Source of the DNA: Reinekea blandensis MED297
GTDB taxonomy: Bacteria; Pseudomonadota; Gammaproteobacteria; Pseudomonadales; Natronospirillaceae
NCBI RefSeq assembly: GCF_000153185.1
Contig: NZ_CH724149.1
Coordinates: 324,789 to 388,788, forward strand
Direction: 5' to 3'
DNA length: 64,000 nt
Positions 1-8,673 of the stretch are shown in pieces. The first letter of the stretch is position 1. Each line of letters begins with the position of its first letter. The translations under genes were made by a program, and so were the position numbers. A model generated the notes under the pieces. That model was given only the letters and a program-made list of their open reading frames with translations, ran no database searches and was not told the DNA's origin.

Positions 1-1
1 T

Positions 2-145
2 GAATTGAAAGGTCAGAGACTAATAAATTCCTTAAAAAAGGCGCTCTATACTCCGGCTTATAAGCATCGTCTAAGAAGAAAACCTGATACTTCCAGTCCC
101 ACAGGAGTGCGAGAGTTGAACGTTGTCATCAGCTTAGTCAAATAG
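2..145 (+). CDS. Possible 3' end of a gene entering from the left
   Basis: Frame 2 is open from the first bases to a TAG stop at 143-145, giving about 47 residues rich in Lys and Arg. No family is recognised. It could be the tail of a gene that starts left of the window or a chance open frame; the A+T-rich composition and lack of homology make either possible. Confidence 0.2.
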   Translation, partial: ELKGQRLINSLKKALYTPAYKHRLRRKPDTSSPTGVRELNVVISLVK

Positions 146-579
146 CTGAGGTTGTGATCGAGTAGGCTGGAAAAGTGCTGAAGTTGTACGTCTATATCGT
201 GTTGAGAAATGTACCAGCTATATTGAGCTTATTTGAGGTCGTGGTCGTACAATAGTTTTTTCGTTGTTATATGTGGTGGGTAAACTTCGATAAACCTTAG
301 AATGATGTTTTTTGATTAGGATGATTTGCTGCAGAGTCTGAGTTAGTTGGAAAATAGATCAAGTAGACAAAGAAGTCCCTGACTGATCATGACTGATTGG
401 CCTCTTTCGATAGATCCAATGACTGCCAGCCTTTGTTCTCCCCGCGCAGCATTCTGAGAGCTCCATCTCACATTTTAAATCACTCGGCACCCACCGTTCA
501 AAAATGGGGAACGATAGCTATTTTCAAAAAGTTTTGTTGTTTAATGTCGATGTGTCGCTAACAGCAAAGTCATTCCACT
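146..579. other. Non-coding stretch upstream of the glucanase gene
   Basis: No convincing gene is seen in about 430 bases. The composition is more A+T-rich than the coding DNA that follows. It presumably holds the promoter of the gene starting at 580, but no clear -35/-10 pair or operator was identified. Confidence 0.5.
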
Positions 580-1905
580 ATGAAGCTCTGTTCAATAACT
601 TTCCAAGCAGTTCTGCTTGGTTCCCTACTCGGGTTAGCCGGCTGTCATGTGGAGTTTGATGGTCCGCAACCCGGTGATGTTGGCAACGGAACCGATGACC
701 CCACAAGTGATCAGCCACCGTTGACCAACGGCCAGTTCAGCGTAAAACGTGGCTTGGCGTATGGTGAGCATTCCGTTCAGGATTTAGCTGTACTCAGCCA
801 GGGGATGCAGTGGTGGTACAACTGGGGGCCGCGACCAGAGGCAGCGGTACTATCGTCTTATCAGGACATGGGTGTCGAGTTTGTTCCCATGGCCTGGGAC
901 GAAAACTTTGACGAAACCCAACTGCGTCAGTATTTGGATGCGCACCCCGATGTTCGCTTTTTGTTGGGTTTTAACGAACCTAACTTTCGCGACCAGGCCA
1001 ACTTGACACCGGCACAAGTGGCGCAGCACTGGCCAAGATTGGAAACCATTGCGCACGATTACGATTTGAAAATTGTCGGTCCGGCGGTCAATTTCAGTCC
1101 CGGCGGTGTCGACATTCCCGGCGTCGAGGACGACAGTTCCCCGTTTCTTTATCTGGATGCGTTCTTTGAAGCCTGCTCTGATTGCCAGGTGGATTACCTG
1201 GCGGTTCACAGTTACATGAAGTATCCGTCGGCGGTGAAGTGGTTTGTGGGTCAGTTTACCGAGCGCTACGGCAAGCCGGTTTGGTTAACCGAATGGGCTT
1301 CATGGGATGAGGGTGGCCCTGCCACCGTGAATGAGCAGATGAATTATCTGGCTAATACCGCCCGCTGGCTGGAAAACAATCCGGAAGTGTATCGCTACGC
1401 CTGGTTTATCGGGCGAACAGACGAAGGGAAGGACCAACACCCTTATCTGGACATTTTAGATGCCGACGGCGAACTGACGCCGTTGGGTGGGCTTTATACG
1501 CATATCCCCGCATCCGATTACCGGTTTGCTGTGAATCAACGCCTGCAAGCCGAAGGCGGACATCGTGGCGAGGGATACGCGCATCAGCCAACTTCTGACA
1601 ACCAAGGATATGTCGACATTGTGTGGACAGACAGCTCCGGGTTTATCGACTTTGATCTGCGGTCCGAACAGGAAGCCACGGTCAGGGTCACCGTGCGTGC
1701 GGCGAATGCCGGCGCAGAGCGGATCTTAACCTTGCTTATCGATCATCAACCTGTAACCACACTCGCCATTGCAAACACTGGGGGTCTTAACCAATGGCAG
1801 ACGTTTACTGGCCAGATGGTGATGCCTGAAGGCGAACCTACCTTGACCATCAAAACGAGTGAGGCCGGATACGCCATCAACTGGGTCCAACTAACAGAAC
1901 TATAA
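580..1905 (+). CDS. GH128-type beta-1,3-glucanase lipoprotein
   Basis: This is probably a secreted endo-beta-1,3-glucanase attached by lipid to the cell envelope. A type II signal peptide ends at LAGC (Cys22), followed by an acidic, Gly-rich linker. Residues about 55-310 match the GH128/Asl1-like TIM-barrel family (Glyco_hydro_cc). GFNEPN supplies the putative acid/base Glu133 and WLTEWA the putative nucleophile Glu238. The last 125 residues look like a CBM6-type beta-sandwich (WTDSSGFIDFD near the start of the domain, NWVQLTEL at the end). No good ribosome-binding site precedes ATG 580, but this start gives an intact lipoprotein signal. The next gene starts 42 bases downstream on the same strand, suggesting a two-gene operon. 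The family call is from motifs; the exact glucan is inferred. Confidence 0.8.
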   Translation: MKLCSITFQAVLLGSLLGLAGCHVEFDGPQPGDVGNGTDDPTSDQPPLTNGQFSVKRGLAYGEHSVQDLAVLSQGMQWWYNWGPRPEAAVLSSYQDMGVEFVPMAWDENFDETQLRQYLDAHPDVRFLLGFNEPNFRDQANLTPAQVAQHWPRLETIAHDYDLKIVGPAVNFSPGGVDIPGVEDDSSPFLYLDAFFEACSDCQVDYLAVHSYMKYPSAVKWFVGQFTERYGKPVWLTEWASWDEGGPATVNEQMNYLANTARWLENNPEVYRYAWFIGRTDEGKDQHPYLDILDADGELTPLGGLYTHIPASDYRFAVNQRLQAEGGHRGEGYAHQPTSDNQGYVDIVWTDSSGFIDFDLRSEQEATVRVTVRAANAGAERILTLLIDHQPVTTLAIANTGGLNQWQTFTGQMVMPEGEPTLTIKTSEAGYAINWVQLTEL

Positions 1906-1947
1906 ATTGCCGGCCATACCGGCTAACCGTACAAAGGAGAGATTGAA

Positions 1948-4917
1948 ATGGACATGCACCATCAAGATAAGTCGGAGCGACGCCGCAGGATGTGGGTTGG
2001 CTTTGCCGTCAGCCCGCTTGCGGCTGTGTTGCTCAGCAGTTGTGACGTCGGGTCACCACTGGATAACTCCGTTCCTGACAATGGGGTCGGAAATCAGGGT
2101 AACGATCCCATTGTTGTCGACGATCAAGAGCCCATTTTTGAGGGTGTTACCACCGAAAGAACCGTTGCTCTACCCAGTTCCGATGCGCCCTCGTTACCAT
2201 CGCCGCCGAATTCCATGCTATTGCCTGTGGACTATGTGTTGCCATCAACCGCATCAAAGGTTACGCCTGTTGCGGCGACCTCAAGCACTGCAGCGAACGG
2301 TAATAACACCGCCGATAAAGCCATTGATGATGACCTGGGTTCCCGCTGGGAAAGCGCCTCGGTAGATGACGCCTGGATTCAGTTCGATTTCGGTGAAAAG
2401 ACGGCCATTGGTTCATTAACCCTGAACTGGGAAGCCGCTCATGCGGACGAGTACGCGGTTTACATCTCCGACGATGACGACACCTGGTATCAATTGCGTT
2501 ATACCGTTGGCAGTGACGGTGGTGAAGAAAAGTTTTTTAACCTGAAAGCCAACGCGCGCTACGTCAAACTGCAAGGTATTCAGCGTGCGACCCATTATGG
2601 TTACTCCATTTTTGAAGCTCAGTTTGCATCCCCAAGCCTGGAAAACACCGTGCCTGCAATGGCAACATCGCGCTTGGCGTACCCGGATTATGCGCAAGAC
2701 CTGACACCGGTCGCGCTGGAAAATCCGATCGACCCTATTGATCGCATTCAGTTTCAGTTGCCGGATGGCCGATTGGTCACTCGCTTTGGGATGATGGCCC
2801 GGTCCCGTCATGCGCGTGAGCGTGGCGAAGAGTGGAATGAAATTGGGTATGGTAACAATGAAACCGTCGACGCTTTCGGTAATCCGCAGGATAAAGGACC
2901 GGGTGCACATCTTAATTTTGTCGGCAATTACTTTAAAAACCGCACCTGGGGCGTGGAGTTTATCGACAACACTCTGGTGCCGGGGGTGACGGAGCCCAGC
3001 ATTGTCGTCAACCAGTATTATCAACAGGATCAACGCGGCGGCGGCCATTCGTTTGTGCGACGGTTTGACACCACCGGTGTGACCGGCTTTGGCTGGATGA
3101 GCCCGGGCGATCTCCTTGATGATTCGACCTACAGCTCTGGCCGTGCTGATTGCAAGGTGGTGGCTAAGCCGCCTCTCGATGGGCTGAAAAACCCGAACTC
3201 CGGATATGCGGGAGTCATCGGTGCTAACGATGGCTGCAGCGTGGTGTTCGATCGCTATCCTCGTCACGGTAAGCTTGTGGCTGATGCGAACGGAGTGTTG
3301 GTCAACAGTGGTGAAACTGTGCCCTCGCGAGCATTGGTTAAAGGTGATGTGATTGAGTTTACCGGTTCGTTCTTCTCTACCCGCGAAGCTATGGACGCCG
3401 TTGGTGATGACGGAGCCGTTCGCTACTACACCAACGAGTTAACCTACGTCATGGGCGAGGGCTTGCGTCCCTGGTACGGCGTGCAACCGCGCTTAATGAA
3501 TGAACCCTTGCCAGAGGAAGCGCTGCAAGGTGGACTAGGTTCAGTATCTTACGATTACGCCGACAACACCTCGTTCATCTATCAGCAGCCTCACAGCAAC
3601 ATCGGTATGGAAAACATGCAGCGTTTTGTTGAAGGTCGTCGCTGGTTGCACACCAACCTGTGGACCGGTGAGCACAACGAAGCCAATAATGACCGCAACG
3701 ACGACGGCATGTACCTGCAAGGGCCCCGCTTTAATCAATCGTCTTGCTTTGGTTGCCACATTAATAACGGTCGCGGGGTTGCGCCGACCGTGCTGAACCA
3801 AAAACTGGACACCATGGCCATTCGTGTCGCCAGCGATGAAACCGATGGCAATGGTCAACAAGCCCCAAATGCTTTGTATGGTCAGGCCATGCAAATGAAT
3901 GCTCGATCGCTGACCACCGGAGAATTAGAGAACTGGGGTGGCGGTGTCTGGGTGGATGGTTTCCAGACCAAAGAGGTGGCCTTAAACGACGGGAAAGTTG
4001 TTGAACTGAGTCAGCCCACCTATGCCTTCGAAGGTCCGAGACCGGAAGTCTTTTCTGTACGGTCCGCGCAACCGCTCATCGGTATGGGGTTACTGGAAGC
4101 CATACCCGATGACACCATCCTGTCCTTCATAAAGACCGATGACCCGGATGGTGTCAAAGGCATCGCGAACCTGATTTATGACCCGGAAGTGACCGACGCC
4201 TTTGGTCAGCCTTTAGTTCGGGTCGGGCGTTACGGTTGGAAAGCCGCCAAAGTCAGTTTGCGTCATCAGGTGGCCGGAGCGGCCTTGTTGGATATGGCGG
4301 TTACATCGCCGGTGTTTCCAAGCCGAGCCTGTTTAGGCGGGCCTGCCAACTGTAATACGACCTATCAAGACCCGGGTCTTACTGAAGACGCCCTGACACT
4401 GATGACTCAGTATCTGCATCTGCTTGCGGTACCGGCACAACGCAGTGTTGAGAGCGGCTTTCCGAAAGGGGTCACACCACTGCCACCTCTGGATGTGGAC
4501 CCAATCGCCATCGCCCGCGGCGAAACGGTATTTACAGACATTCGCTGCAATGCCTGCCATGTGATGGAAGTTCAAACCGGCAACAACTCCGCGTTTGAAG
4601 AGGTGCGCAACCAAACCATTCGGCCTTATACCGATCTGTTGCTGCACGACATGGGAGAAGACCTCAGCGACAAACTGGTGGAAGGCCTAGCCGAGGGCCG
4701 CTATTGGCGGACTCCGGCACTTTGGGGCATTGGCTATGCGAAGGCGGTCGCCGGTGACGGTTACCCGGTTGGCTTTTTGCACGACAGCCGAGCGCGGACA
4801 TTGGAAGAAGCCATCGTCTGGCACGGCGGGGAAGCGCAGAAGTCTCGTGATCGATACGTCAATGAGTTGAGTACTCAGCAACGAGCCGACTTGATCGCGT
4901 TTTTGAACTCTCTGTAA
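1948..4917 (+). CDS. Di-haem oxidoreductase (DHOP family) lipoprotein with discoidin domain
   Basis: This is a large exported c-type cytochrome. The start is fixed by AAGGAGAG just upstream. A lipoprotein signal ends at LSSC. Residues about 105-225 resemble an F5/8 type C (discoidin, CBM32-like) domain, with AIDDDLGSRWES and YVKLQGIQ motifs. The C-terminal half is the di-haem oxidoreductase family (DUF1111, 'putative thiol oxidoreductase'), with haem-binding CFGCH at residues 600-604 and CNACH at 867-871. The reaction of this family is not well defined; members are compared to di-haem cytochrome c peroxidases. Roughly 990 residues is much longer than the usual 450 or so, because of the N-terminal module and insertions. 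It is the second gene after the glucanase, so a role at the surface of polysaccharide is possible but inferred. Confidence 0.8.
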   Translation: MDMHHQDKSERRRRMWVGFAVSPLAAVLLSSCDVGSPLDNSVPDNGVGNQGNDPIVVDDQEPIFEGVTTERTVALPSSDAPSLPSPPNSMLLPVDYVLPSTASKVTPVAATSSTAANGNNTADKAIDDDLGSRWESASVDDAWIQFDFGEKTAIGSLTLNWEAAHADEYAVYISDDDDTWYQLRYTVGSDGGEEKFFNLKANARYVKLQGIQRATHYGYSIFEAQFASPSLENTVPAMATSRLAYPDYAQDLTPVALENPIDPIDRIQFQLPDGRLVTRFGMMARSRHARERGEEWNEIGYGNNETVDAFGNPQDKGPGAHLNFVGNYFKNRTWGVEFIDNTLVPGVTEPSIVVNQYYQQDQRGGGHSFVRRFDTTGVTGFGWMSPGDLLDDSTYSSGRADCKVVAKPPLDGLKNPNSGYAGVIGANDGCSVVFDRYPRHGKLVADANGVLVNSGETVPSRALVKGDVIEFTGSFFSTREAMDAVGDDGAVRYYTNELTYVMGEGLRPWYGVQPRLMNEPLPEEALQGGLGSVSYDYADNTSFIYQQPHSNIGMENMQRFVEGRRWLHTNLWTGEHNEANNDRNDDGMYLQGPRFNQSSCFGCHINNGRGVAPTVLNQKLDTMAIRVASDETDGNGQQAPNALYGQAMQMNARSLTTGELENWGGGVWVDGFQTKEVALNDGKVVELSQPTYAFEGPRPEVFSVRSAQPLIGMGLLEAIPDDTILSFIKTDDPDGVKGIANLIYDPEVTDAFGQPLVRVGRYGWKAAKVSLRHQVAGAALLDMAVTSPVFPSRACLGGPANCNTTYQDPGLTEDALTLMTQYLHLLAVPAQRSVESGFPKGVTPLPPLDVDPIAIARGETVFTDIRCNACHVMEVQTGNNSAFEEVRNQTIRPYTDLLLHDMGEDLSDKLVEGLAEGRYWRTPALWGIGYAKAVAGDGYPVGFLHDSRARTLEEAIVWHGGEAQKSRDRYVNELSTQQRADLIAFLNSL

Positions 4918-4934
4918 TTAAATCTTCTCTGAAT

Positions 4935-4959
4935 GATCGGTGACCCCGGGTCACCGGTC
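4935..4959 (+). terminator. Hairpin after the di-haem oxidoreductase gene
   Basis: GGTGACC and GGTCACC form a strong stem around a CCG loop about 22 bases after the stop codon, with partly pairing flanks. There is no clear T-run after it, so it is either a weak intrinsic terminator or a 3' stabilising stem. Confidence 0.5.
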
Positions 4960-5240
4960 GTATGAGAGACGATTTCTAAAATGATCTGTTTTGCCGCACC
5001 CCAGCTCGGATGCCCTTAGTGCCATGAATAAAAGTAGGTCAGCAATGGTCTATTTTAGAAGTGAGCAAACACAAGCATCTGCTCACTTCTCACTCCTTTC
5101 TGTGCTCAACTCGGTCGAATGTCGCTATCGGTTAAGTCTTGCGCTTGTATTATCGACTAGTCACCCTATTTATAAATGAATGCGTACCAATGAGTCGTGC
5201 ATTCATGGGCTCAACTCGAGTCAACTTACGGAGTACAACA

Positions 5241-5774
5241 GTGGATAGGTTGTTTGCGTTTTCAAATTGGAAGAAAGCCGGAGTTTTTCTGGCAGTAAAC
5301 TTTTTCGTTCAAGCGATCATTGTATGGATCATCTATCCTCAGATTTCACCAACGCTACAACCGTTAGATGTGCGCGTTGGATTGACGCCAGAAACAATCG
5401 CTCAGTTCCTATCGGATATCGGCTCAGCCGGTCGCGACTTATATTTTATAAATGAAGCCACCCTCGACATGCTCTTTCCGCTGATTTACAGCTTTGCATA
5501 CGCATTGCTTTTGATTGAGCTACTCAAAGCCAATGAGTTGCACCATTCGCTGGCCAGATACTGGGTGCTGGTGCCATTAGGTATTGGTTTGTGTGATGTG
5601 AGTGAAAATCTTTTCTTGTTAAGCACCATTCACAGCTTTCCTGATCAGAATAGCCTTGTTGCACAAGGGCTTGGTATCGCGAATATGGCTAAGCACGGTT
5701 TAACGATCGTCGGTATCGGTCTAATCTTTTTTTATGCGGGTCGACTGGTATTGGTTAAAAAGCGCCGCCCTTAG
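5241..5774 (+). CDS. Small multi-pass membrane protein of unknown function
   Basis: The family is not recognised. I place the start at GTG 5241 because CGGAG lies 8 bases upstream; in-frame ATGs at 5139, 5190 and 5205 have no ribosome-binding site and would add a polar leader. The resulting 177 residues contain about four hydrophobic segments: near residues 12-32, 70-90, 100-120 and 148-168. It ends in a basic tail, KKRRP, probably cytoplasmic. An acidic, helical loop lies between the first two segments. It stands alone between the di-haem gene and a convergent membrane protein. No catalytic motif is visible. Confidence 0.65.
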   Translation: MDRLFAFSNWKKAGVFLAVNFFVQAIIVWIIYPQISPTLQPLDVRVGLTPETIAQFLSDIGSAGRDLYFINEATLDMLFPLIYSFAYALLLIELLKANELHHSLARYWVLVPLGIGLCDVSENLFLLSTIHSFPDQNSLVAQGLGIANMAKHGLTIVGIGLIFFYAGRLVLVKKRRP

Positions 5775-5961
5775 TCCATGGCATTGAAACGGTTTTGTCC
5801 ATGATCATTTGTTCCACCCAGACCAGGACAAACGTCGATTCCCATCGGAGTGTACCAACCGGGTCAGTCTCGCTGACTTACCCTGGTTATTGGCACAGAT
5901 CGAATCTCTGAATCAGGTTTTTGCCGCAAACTGGCGTCAACTTAATCGGTTTAATCCCTCT

Positions 5962-6690
5962 TTAGTAAACCCAAGGTATCAGCTTCTTGGTGTTACTTGC
6001 GTAGCGGTCGAAGGCCTCCCCATAGCGATTGCTCAGGTAAGCATCCAGCCCGGGGATATGAAATCCAATAAATGAAACGGCCATAAACGCCGGCAATATC
6101 AGCGCCACCCAAGCTCCGGTTAGCAGTGCCCAGCCGGTAAACAACACGACGTCGCCAAAATAATTGATGTGCATGGCATAGCGGAACAATCCTCCGGTAT
6201 AGCAATGCCCCTGATTTTCTGGTCGTCGTTTCCACCATTTTCGCTGCAGTTCCGAGCCCGTGTTTAGGTAAGAGCCGCCGAGTAACAGTATTATCCAAAC
6301 ACCATCAATCCAAGAGAGTGGCGTGGGGTGATTGGAAAAAATGCCACTGGCAAGCACCGCAAATCCGATTTCAAATAAACCGATAAATATCGACAGGCCG
6401 ACGACTTCACCCCAGTCCACTTTACGTACCAACAGGTAGAGCAACGTCACCAAATGGCGAACAAAGTAGAGCGCAGCGCAGGCGAAGATGAGGATCAGGC
6501 GATCTTCATTTTTAACTGTCCATTGCTCATTCAGAAGACTGACCAGCGTTGTCAGGCCGTCAAAGAAGACTAAGTACGCCAGAAAGCCCACGCTCAGTGC
6601 ATGCAATAATGCAAAGGTTGTTTTTTGAAGGGTTGAGTGACCGTGTGTTCGGTTCACCCCGCCGTTGGGTGTTGGATTCGAATGTGTCAT
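5962..6690 (-). CDS. DUF1295/ICMT-like integral membrane protein
   Basis: This is a polytopic membrane protein of the DUF1295 family, related to steroid 5-alpha-reductases and isoprenylcysteine carboxyl methyltransferases. The first three-quarters hold about five hydrophobic helices. The C-terminal part has the family signature: RKWWKRRPENQG, then GLFRYAMHINYFGDVV, and YGEAFDRYASNTKKLIPWVY near the end. The frame extends to a GTG at 6693, but ATG 6690 has AAGGAG five bases upstream and is preferred. It is divergent from a TetR regulator, with an 18-bp palindrome between them that probably controls both. Substrate unknown; methylation or reduction of a lipid is the family expectation. Confidence 0.75.
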   Translation of the reverse strand: MTHSNPTPNGGVNRTHGHSTLQKTTFALLHALSVGFLAYLVFFDGLTTLVSLLNEQWTVKNEDRLILIFACAALYFVRHLVTLLYLLVRKVDWGEVVGLSIFIGLFEIGFAVLASGIFSNHPTPLSWIDGVWIILLLGGSYLNTGSELQRKWWKRRPENQGHCYTGGLFRYAMHINYFGDVVLFTGWALLTGAWVALILPAFMAVSFIGFHIPGLDAYLSNRYGEAFDRYASNTKKLIPWVY

Positions 6691-6703
6691 CACGACTCCT
6701 TAA

Positions 6704-6721
6704 ATAGTCCAGTTGGACTAT
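6704..6721. promoter_or_regulatory. Perfect palindromic TetR-type operator
   Basis: ATAGTCCA-GT-TGGACTAT is an 18-base dyad with 8 perfectly paired arm bases. It sits in the short gap between the divergent DUF1295 and TetR genes, 14 bases upstream of the DUF1295 ATG and 7 upstream of the earliest TetR ATG. Size and symmetry are typical of TetR operators. Confidence 0.7.
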
Positions 6722-6728
6722 AAAAATA

Positions 6729-7334
6729 ATGGACGTACCCGAGTTGAGTCAATATAATTTCGACCAAATGGACGAAATAAGTGACTTTATGCCTAAAATC
6801 GTGGATCACGACCGTGTACGGCAGGAGCTTGCTGACCAGGCGGCGGTATTGTTTTCCAAGCATGGTTTTTCAGGATTAGGGATGCGCAGTATTGCTGAAG
6901 CACTGAGCATATCCAAAAGCGCGCTCTACCATTATTTTCCAACCAAGCAGGCATTGTTTGAGGCCGCCACCGAGGCGGCCACCCGGTTTGAGCCAGAGCA
7001 GGCGGTGGCCAAACAGGCGGGTACCGCCGCCGAGCGTTTGATGGCGTTTGCCGCTGAAGTCGAACCGGCTTTCGAAGGCGAACTGGTTTTATTAATCGAT
7101 TATCTGCGAGGAAAATCGGAACAGGAGAAACAGGACGACAAAGCCATGAAAATTGCCAATGAACGGTTCAAGTCGGTCATTGCACAATGGTATGACGGTG
7201 ATGATGCCGACATCATGCGCTGCCTGATGTACGGCGTGCTGCTTTCTCGTTATCTGGAAGGGTCGGAAGTCTCCTTTGAACAGGTTTCGAACTGGTTAAA
7301 GAACCACGATCTCGCAGGGTCTAAAACCAATTGA
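6729..7334 (+). CDS. TetR/AcrR-family transcriptional regulator
   Basis: The N-terminal helix-turn-helix is clear: FSKHGFSGLGMRSIAEAL followed by SKSALYHYFPTKQALFEA, near residues 42-80 if translation starts at 6729. The C-terminal 110 residues are a helical ligand or dimer domain without an obvious ligand class. The start is uncertain: neither ATG 6729 nor ATG 6789 has a strong ribosome-binding site. A weak AAGTGA precedes 6789, and that start would give the more usual 9-residue lead into the first helix. It probably represses itself and the divergent DUF1295 gene through the palindrome at 6704-6721. Confidence 0.85.
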   Translation: MDVPELSQYNFDQMDEISDFMPKIVDHDRVRQELADQAAVLFSKHGFSGLGMRSIAEALSISKSALYHYFPTKQALFEAATEAATRFEPEQAVAKQAGTAAERLMAFAAEVEPAFEGELVLLIDYLRGKSEQEKQDDKAMKIANERFKSVIAQWYDGDDADIMRCLMYGVLLSRYLEGSEVSFEQVSNWLKNHDLAGSKTN

Positions 7335-7445
7335 GCGTTGTCGGTTTCATGTCCTGTCGGTAAGGCGTAGAGTAGAGTTGTCTACCGGCTCGCTGTCCGT
7401 TGTCGCACATGAGCGAACCGATTCAATCTCAGAAGGAGCGACCCT

Positions 7446-7829
7446 ATGTATTACATCGTTGAAACTGACAAATCATTCGAACAAGCCGCAGCCGACCTCG
7501 ATACGGCGGTGAAGGCACACGGCTTTGGTGTGCTGCATGTCCACGATTTAGGCGGGACCCTGCGCAGCAAAGGCCTTGAGTTTGATGAGCAGTGCAAAGT
7601 CTTCGAAGTCTGTAATCCGGGTCAGGCGGCCAAGGTGATGGCGACTGACATGCGACTGAACATGGCACTGCCATGTCGTATTTCCGTGTTTACCCAAAAA
7701 GGCATCACGAAGATCGGGCTGATTAAGCCGGAGCAAATGCTCGCTTCGCTTTCTCAGGATGAAAACCTGGCGAAGATTGCCAAAGAAGTGGAAGACAAAA
7801 CCATTCAAATGGTCGATGACGCCAAGTGA
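7446..7829 (+). CDS. DUF302 domain protein
   Basis: The whole 127-residue protein matches the DUF302 family: an N-terminal VETDKSFEQAAADL helix, GVLHVHDLGGTLRSKG, and a central CKVFEVCNPGQAAKVM strand-helix leading to LPCRISVFTQKG. There is no signal peptide, so it is cytoplasmic. AAGGAG lies about 10 bases before the ATG. The biochemical role of the family is unknown; related proteins occur near redox and metal-handling genes. It stands alone, converging with the sigma factor gene. Confidence 0.8.
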   Translation: MYYIVETDKSFEQAAADLDTAVKAHGFGVLHVHDLGGTLRSKGLEFDEQCKVFEVCNPGQAAKVMATDMRLNMALPCRISVFTQKGITKIGLIKPEQMLASLSQDENLAKIAKEVEDKTIQMVDDAK

Positions 7830-7895
7830 CCGTTCTAAAAAGATAGATATTTGCATGACGATGATGCGCTAAGCCGCAACATCGTCATGTATTCG

Positions 7896-8450
7896 TTATT
7901 GCAGGCAGGTTTGATGAGATTCCAGCTGTTTCAGGGTTCGGCGGATGCGCGATTTCACAGTGCCCAGTGGTTCGTTGAACTCATCGGCCAGTTCCTGATG
8001 GCTGTAGCCAAGCACATAGGATGAAATCAGCGAATGCCGCTGTTTGGCATTTAATGGGTTGAGGATGCGTTTCAGGTCGATGGTGTTTTCCCATTCCTGC
8101 GTGCTTTCCCTGTAGGGCTCAGGCCGTGCGCTGTTTTCGGTAGCGCGAAGGGTGCGTTTATGTGTCCGGTAGTAGTCGATGGCTTTATTCCGAAACACCT
8201 GACAAAGCCAGCTCCAGGCGTCTCCATTAATGAGTTCAAACCGATGCCGGTGGGTCCAGACATTGATGTAGGCTTCCTGCAGTACATCGACGGCAATGTG
8301 TTCATCCTGAACAATGCTGATGACCAGGTGGTGAAGTCGATCGGTCGTTTTTGAATAGAGTTCGTTGAAGGCGGCGTGGTGACCCTTTCTAAGAGCGGCT
8401 AAAAGCTGATTCACCTCCACTTGCCATTGGCGTTTTGATATCAGCGACAT
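7896..8450 (-). CDS. ECF-type RNA polymerase sigma factor
   Basis: This sigma-70 family protein has regions 2 and 4 only. Region 2 includes DVLQEAYINVWTHRHRF (core-binding) and AWLW-like AWSWLCQVFRNKAIDYYR (-10 recognition). Region 4 includes SYVLGYSHQELADEF and PLGTVKSRIRRTLKQL (-35 helix-turn-helix). AAAGGA precedes the ATG by about 6 bases. Length (184) is normal. No anti-sigma factor follows; the downstream neighbour is the convergent DUF302 gene. How it is controlled is therefore not visible here. A strong hairpin lies in its leader at 8492-8521. Confidence 0.9.
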   Translation of the reverse strand: MSLISKRQWQVEVNQLLAALRKGHHAAFNELYSKTTDRLHHLVISIVQDEHIAVDVLQEAYINVWTHRHRFELINGDAWSWLCQVFRNKAIDYYRTHKRTLRATENSARPEPYRESTQEWENTIDLKRILNPLNAKQRHSLISSYVLGYSHQELADEFNEPLGTVKSRIRRTLKQLESHQTCLQ

Positions 8451-8491
8451 AAGCGTCCTTTCCCTGCTGCATTGCGTGATTTGTAAACAAG

Positions 8492-8521
8492 GAGGGCTCT
8501 GGTTCGAAAGACCGAGCCCTC
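8492..8521 (-). terminator. Strong hairpin between the SARP fusion gene and the sigma factor gene
   Basis: GAGGGCTC pairs perfectly with GAGCCCTC, and an inner GGT/ACC extends the stem. It lies 42 bases upstream of the sigma start and about 150 bases after the end of the SARP-hydrolase gene. The T-tract on the minus strand is poor, so it may be a weak terminator or a leader structure. Confidence 0.5.
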
Positions 8522-8673
8522 AAGATGACGATTAGGCTAAGCGGTTATCGTGTGAGTCATCGTTTGAATGGATCGTTAAATACAGTAAGAAATGAGAGGT
8601 TCGTCGCAAAAGGTTAAGTCGTGTGCTCACCAAGAGTTAGTTTACTAGCGCATGTAGAGCGAGCACCTTGTTA

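Noticed and set aside
2686-2695. GATTATGCGC, matching the left half of the LacI operators
   Set aside because: It lies inside the di-haem oxidoreductase coding sequence, has no right half, and is far from the sugar locus; chance match.
4991-5179. Open frame of 62 codons upstream of the small membrane protein
   Set aside because: No ribosome-binding site and no family match; the real start of the next gene is placed at 5241.
5809-6075. Open frame of 88 codons, plus strand
   Set aside because: It overlaps the end of the DUF1295 gene on the other strand and has no start signal or homology.
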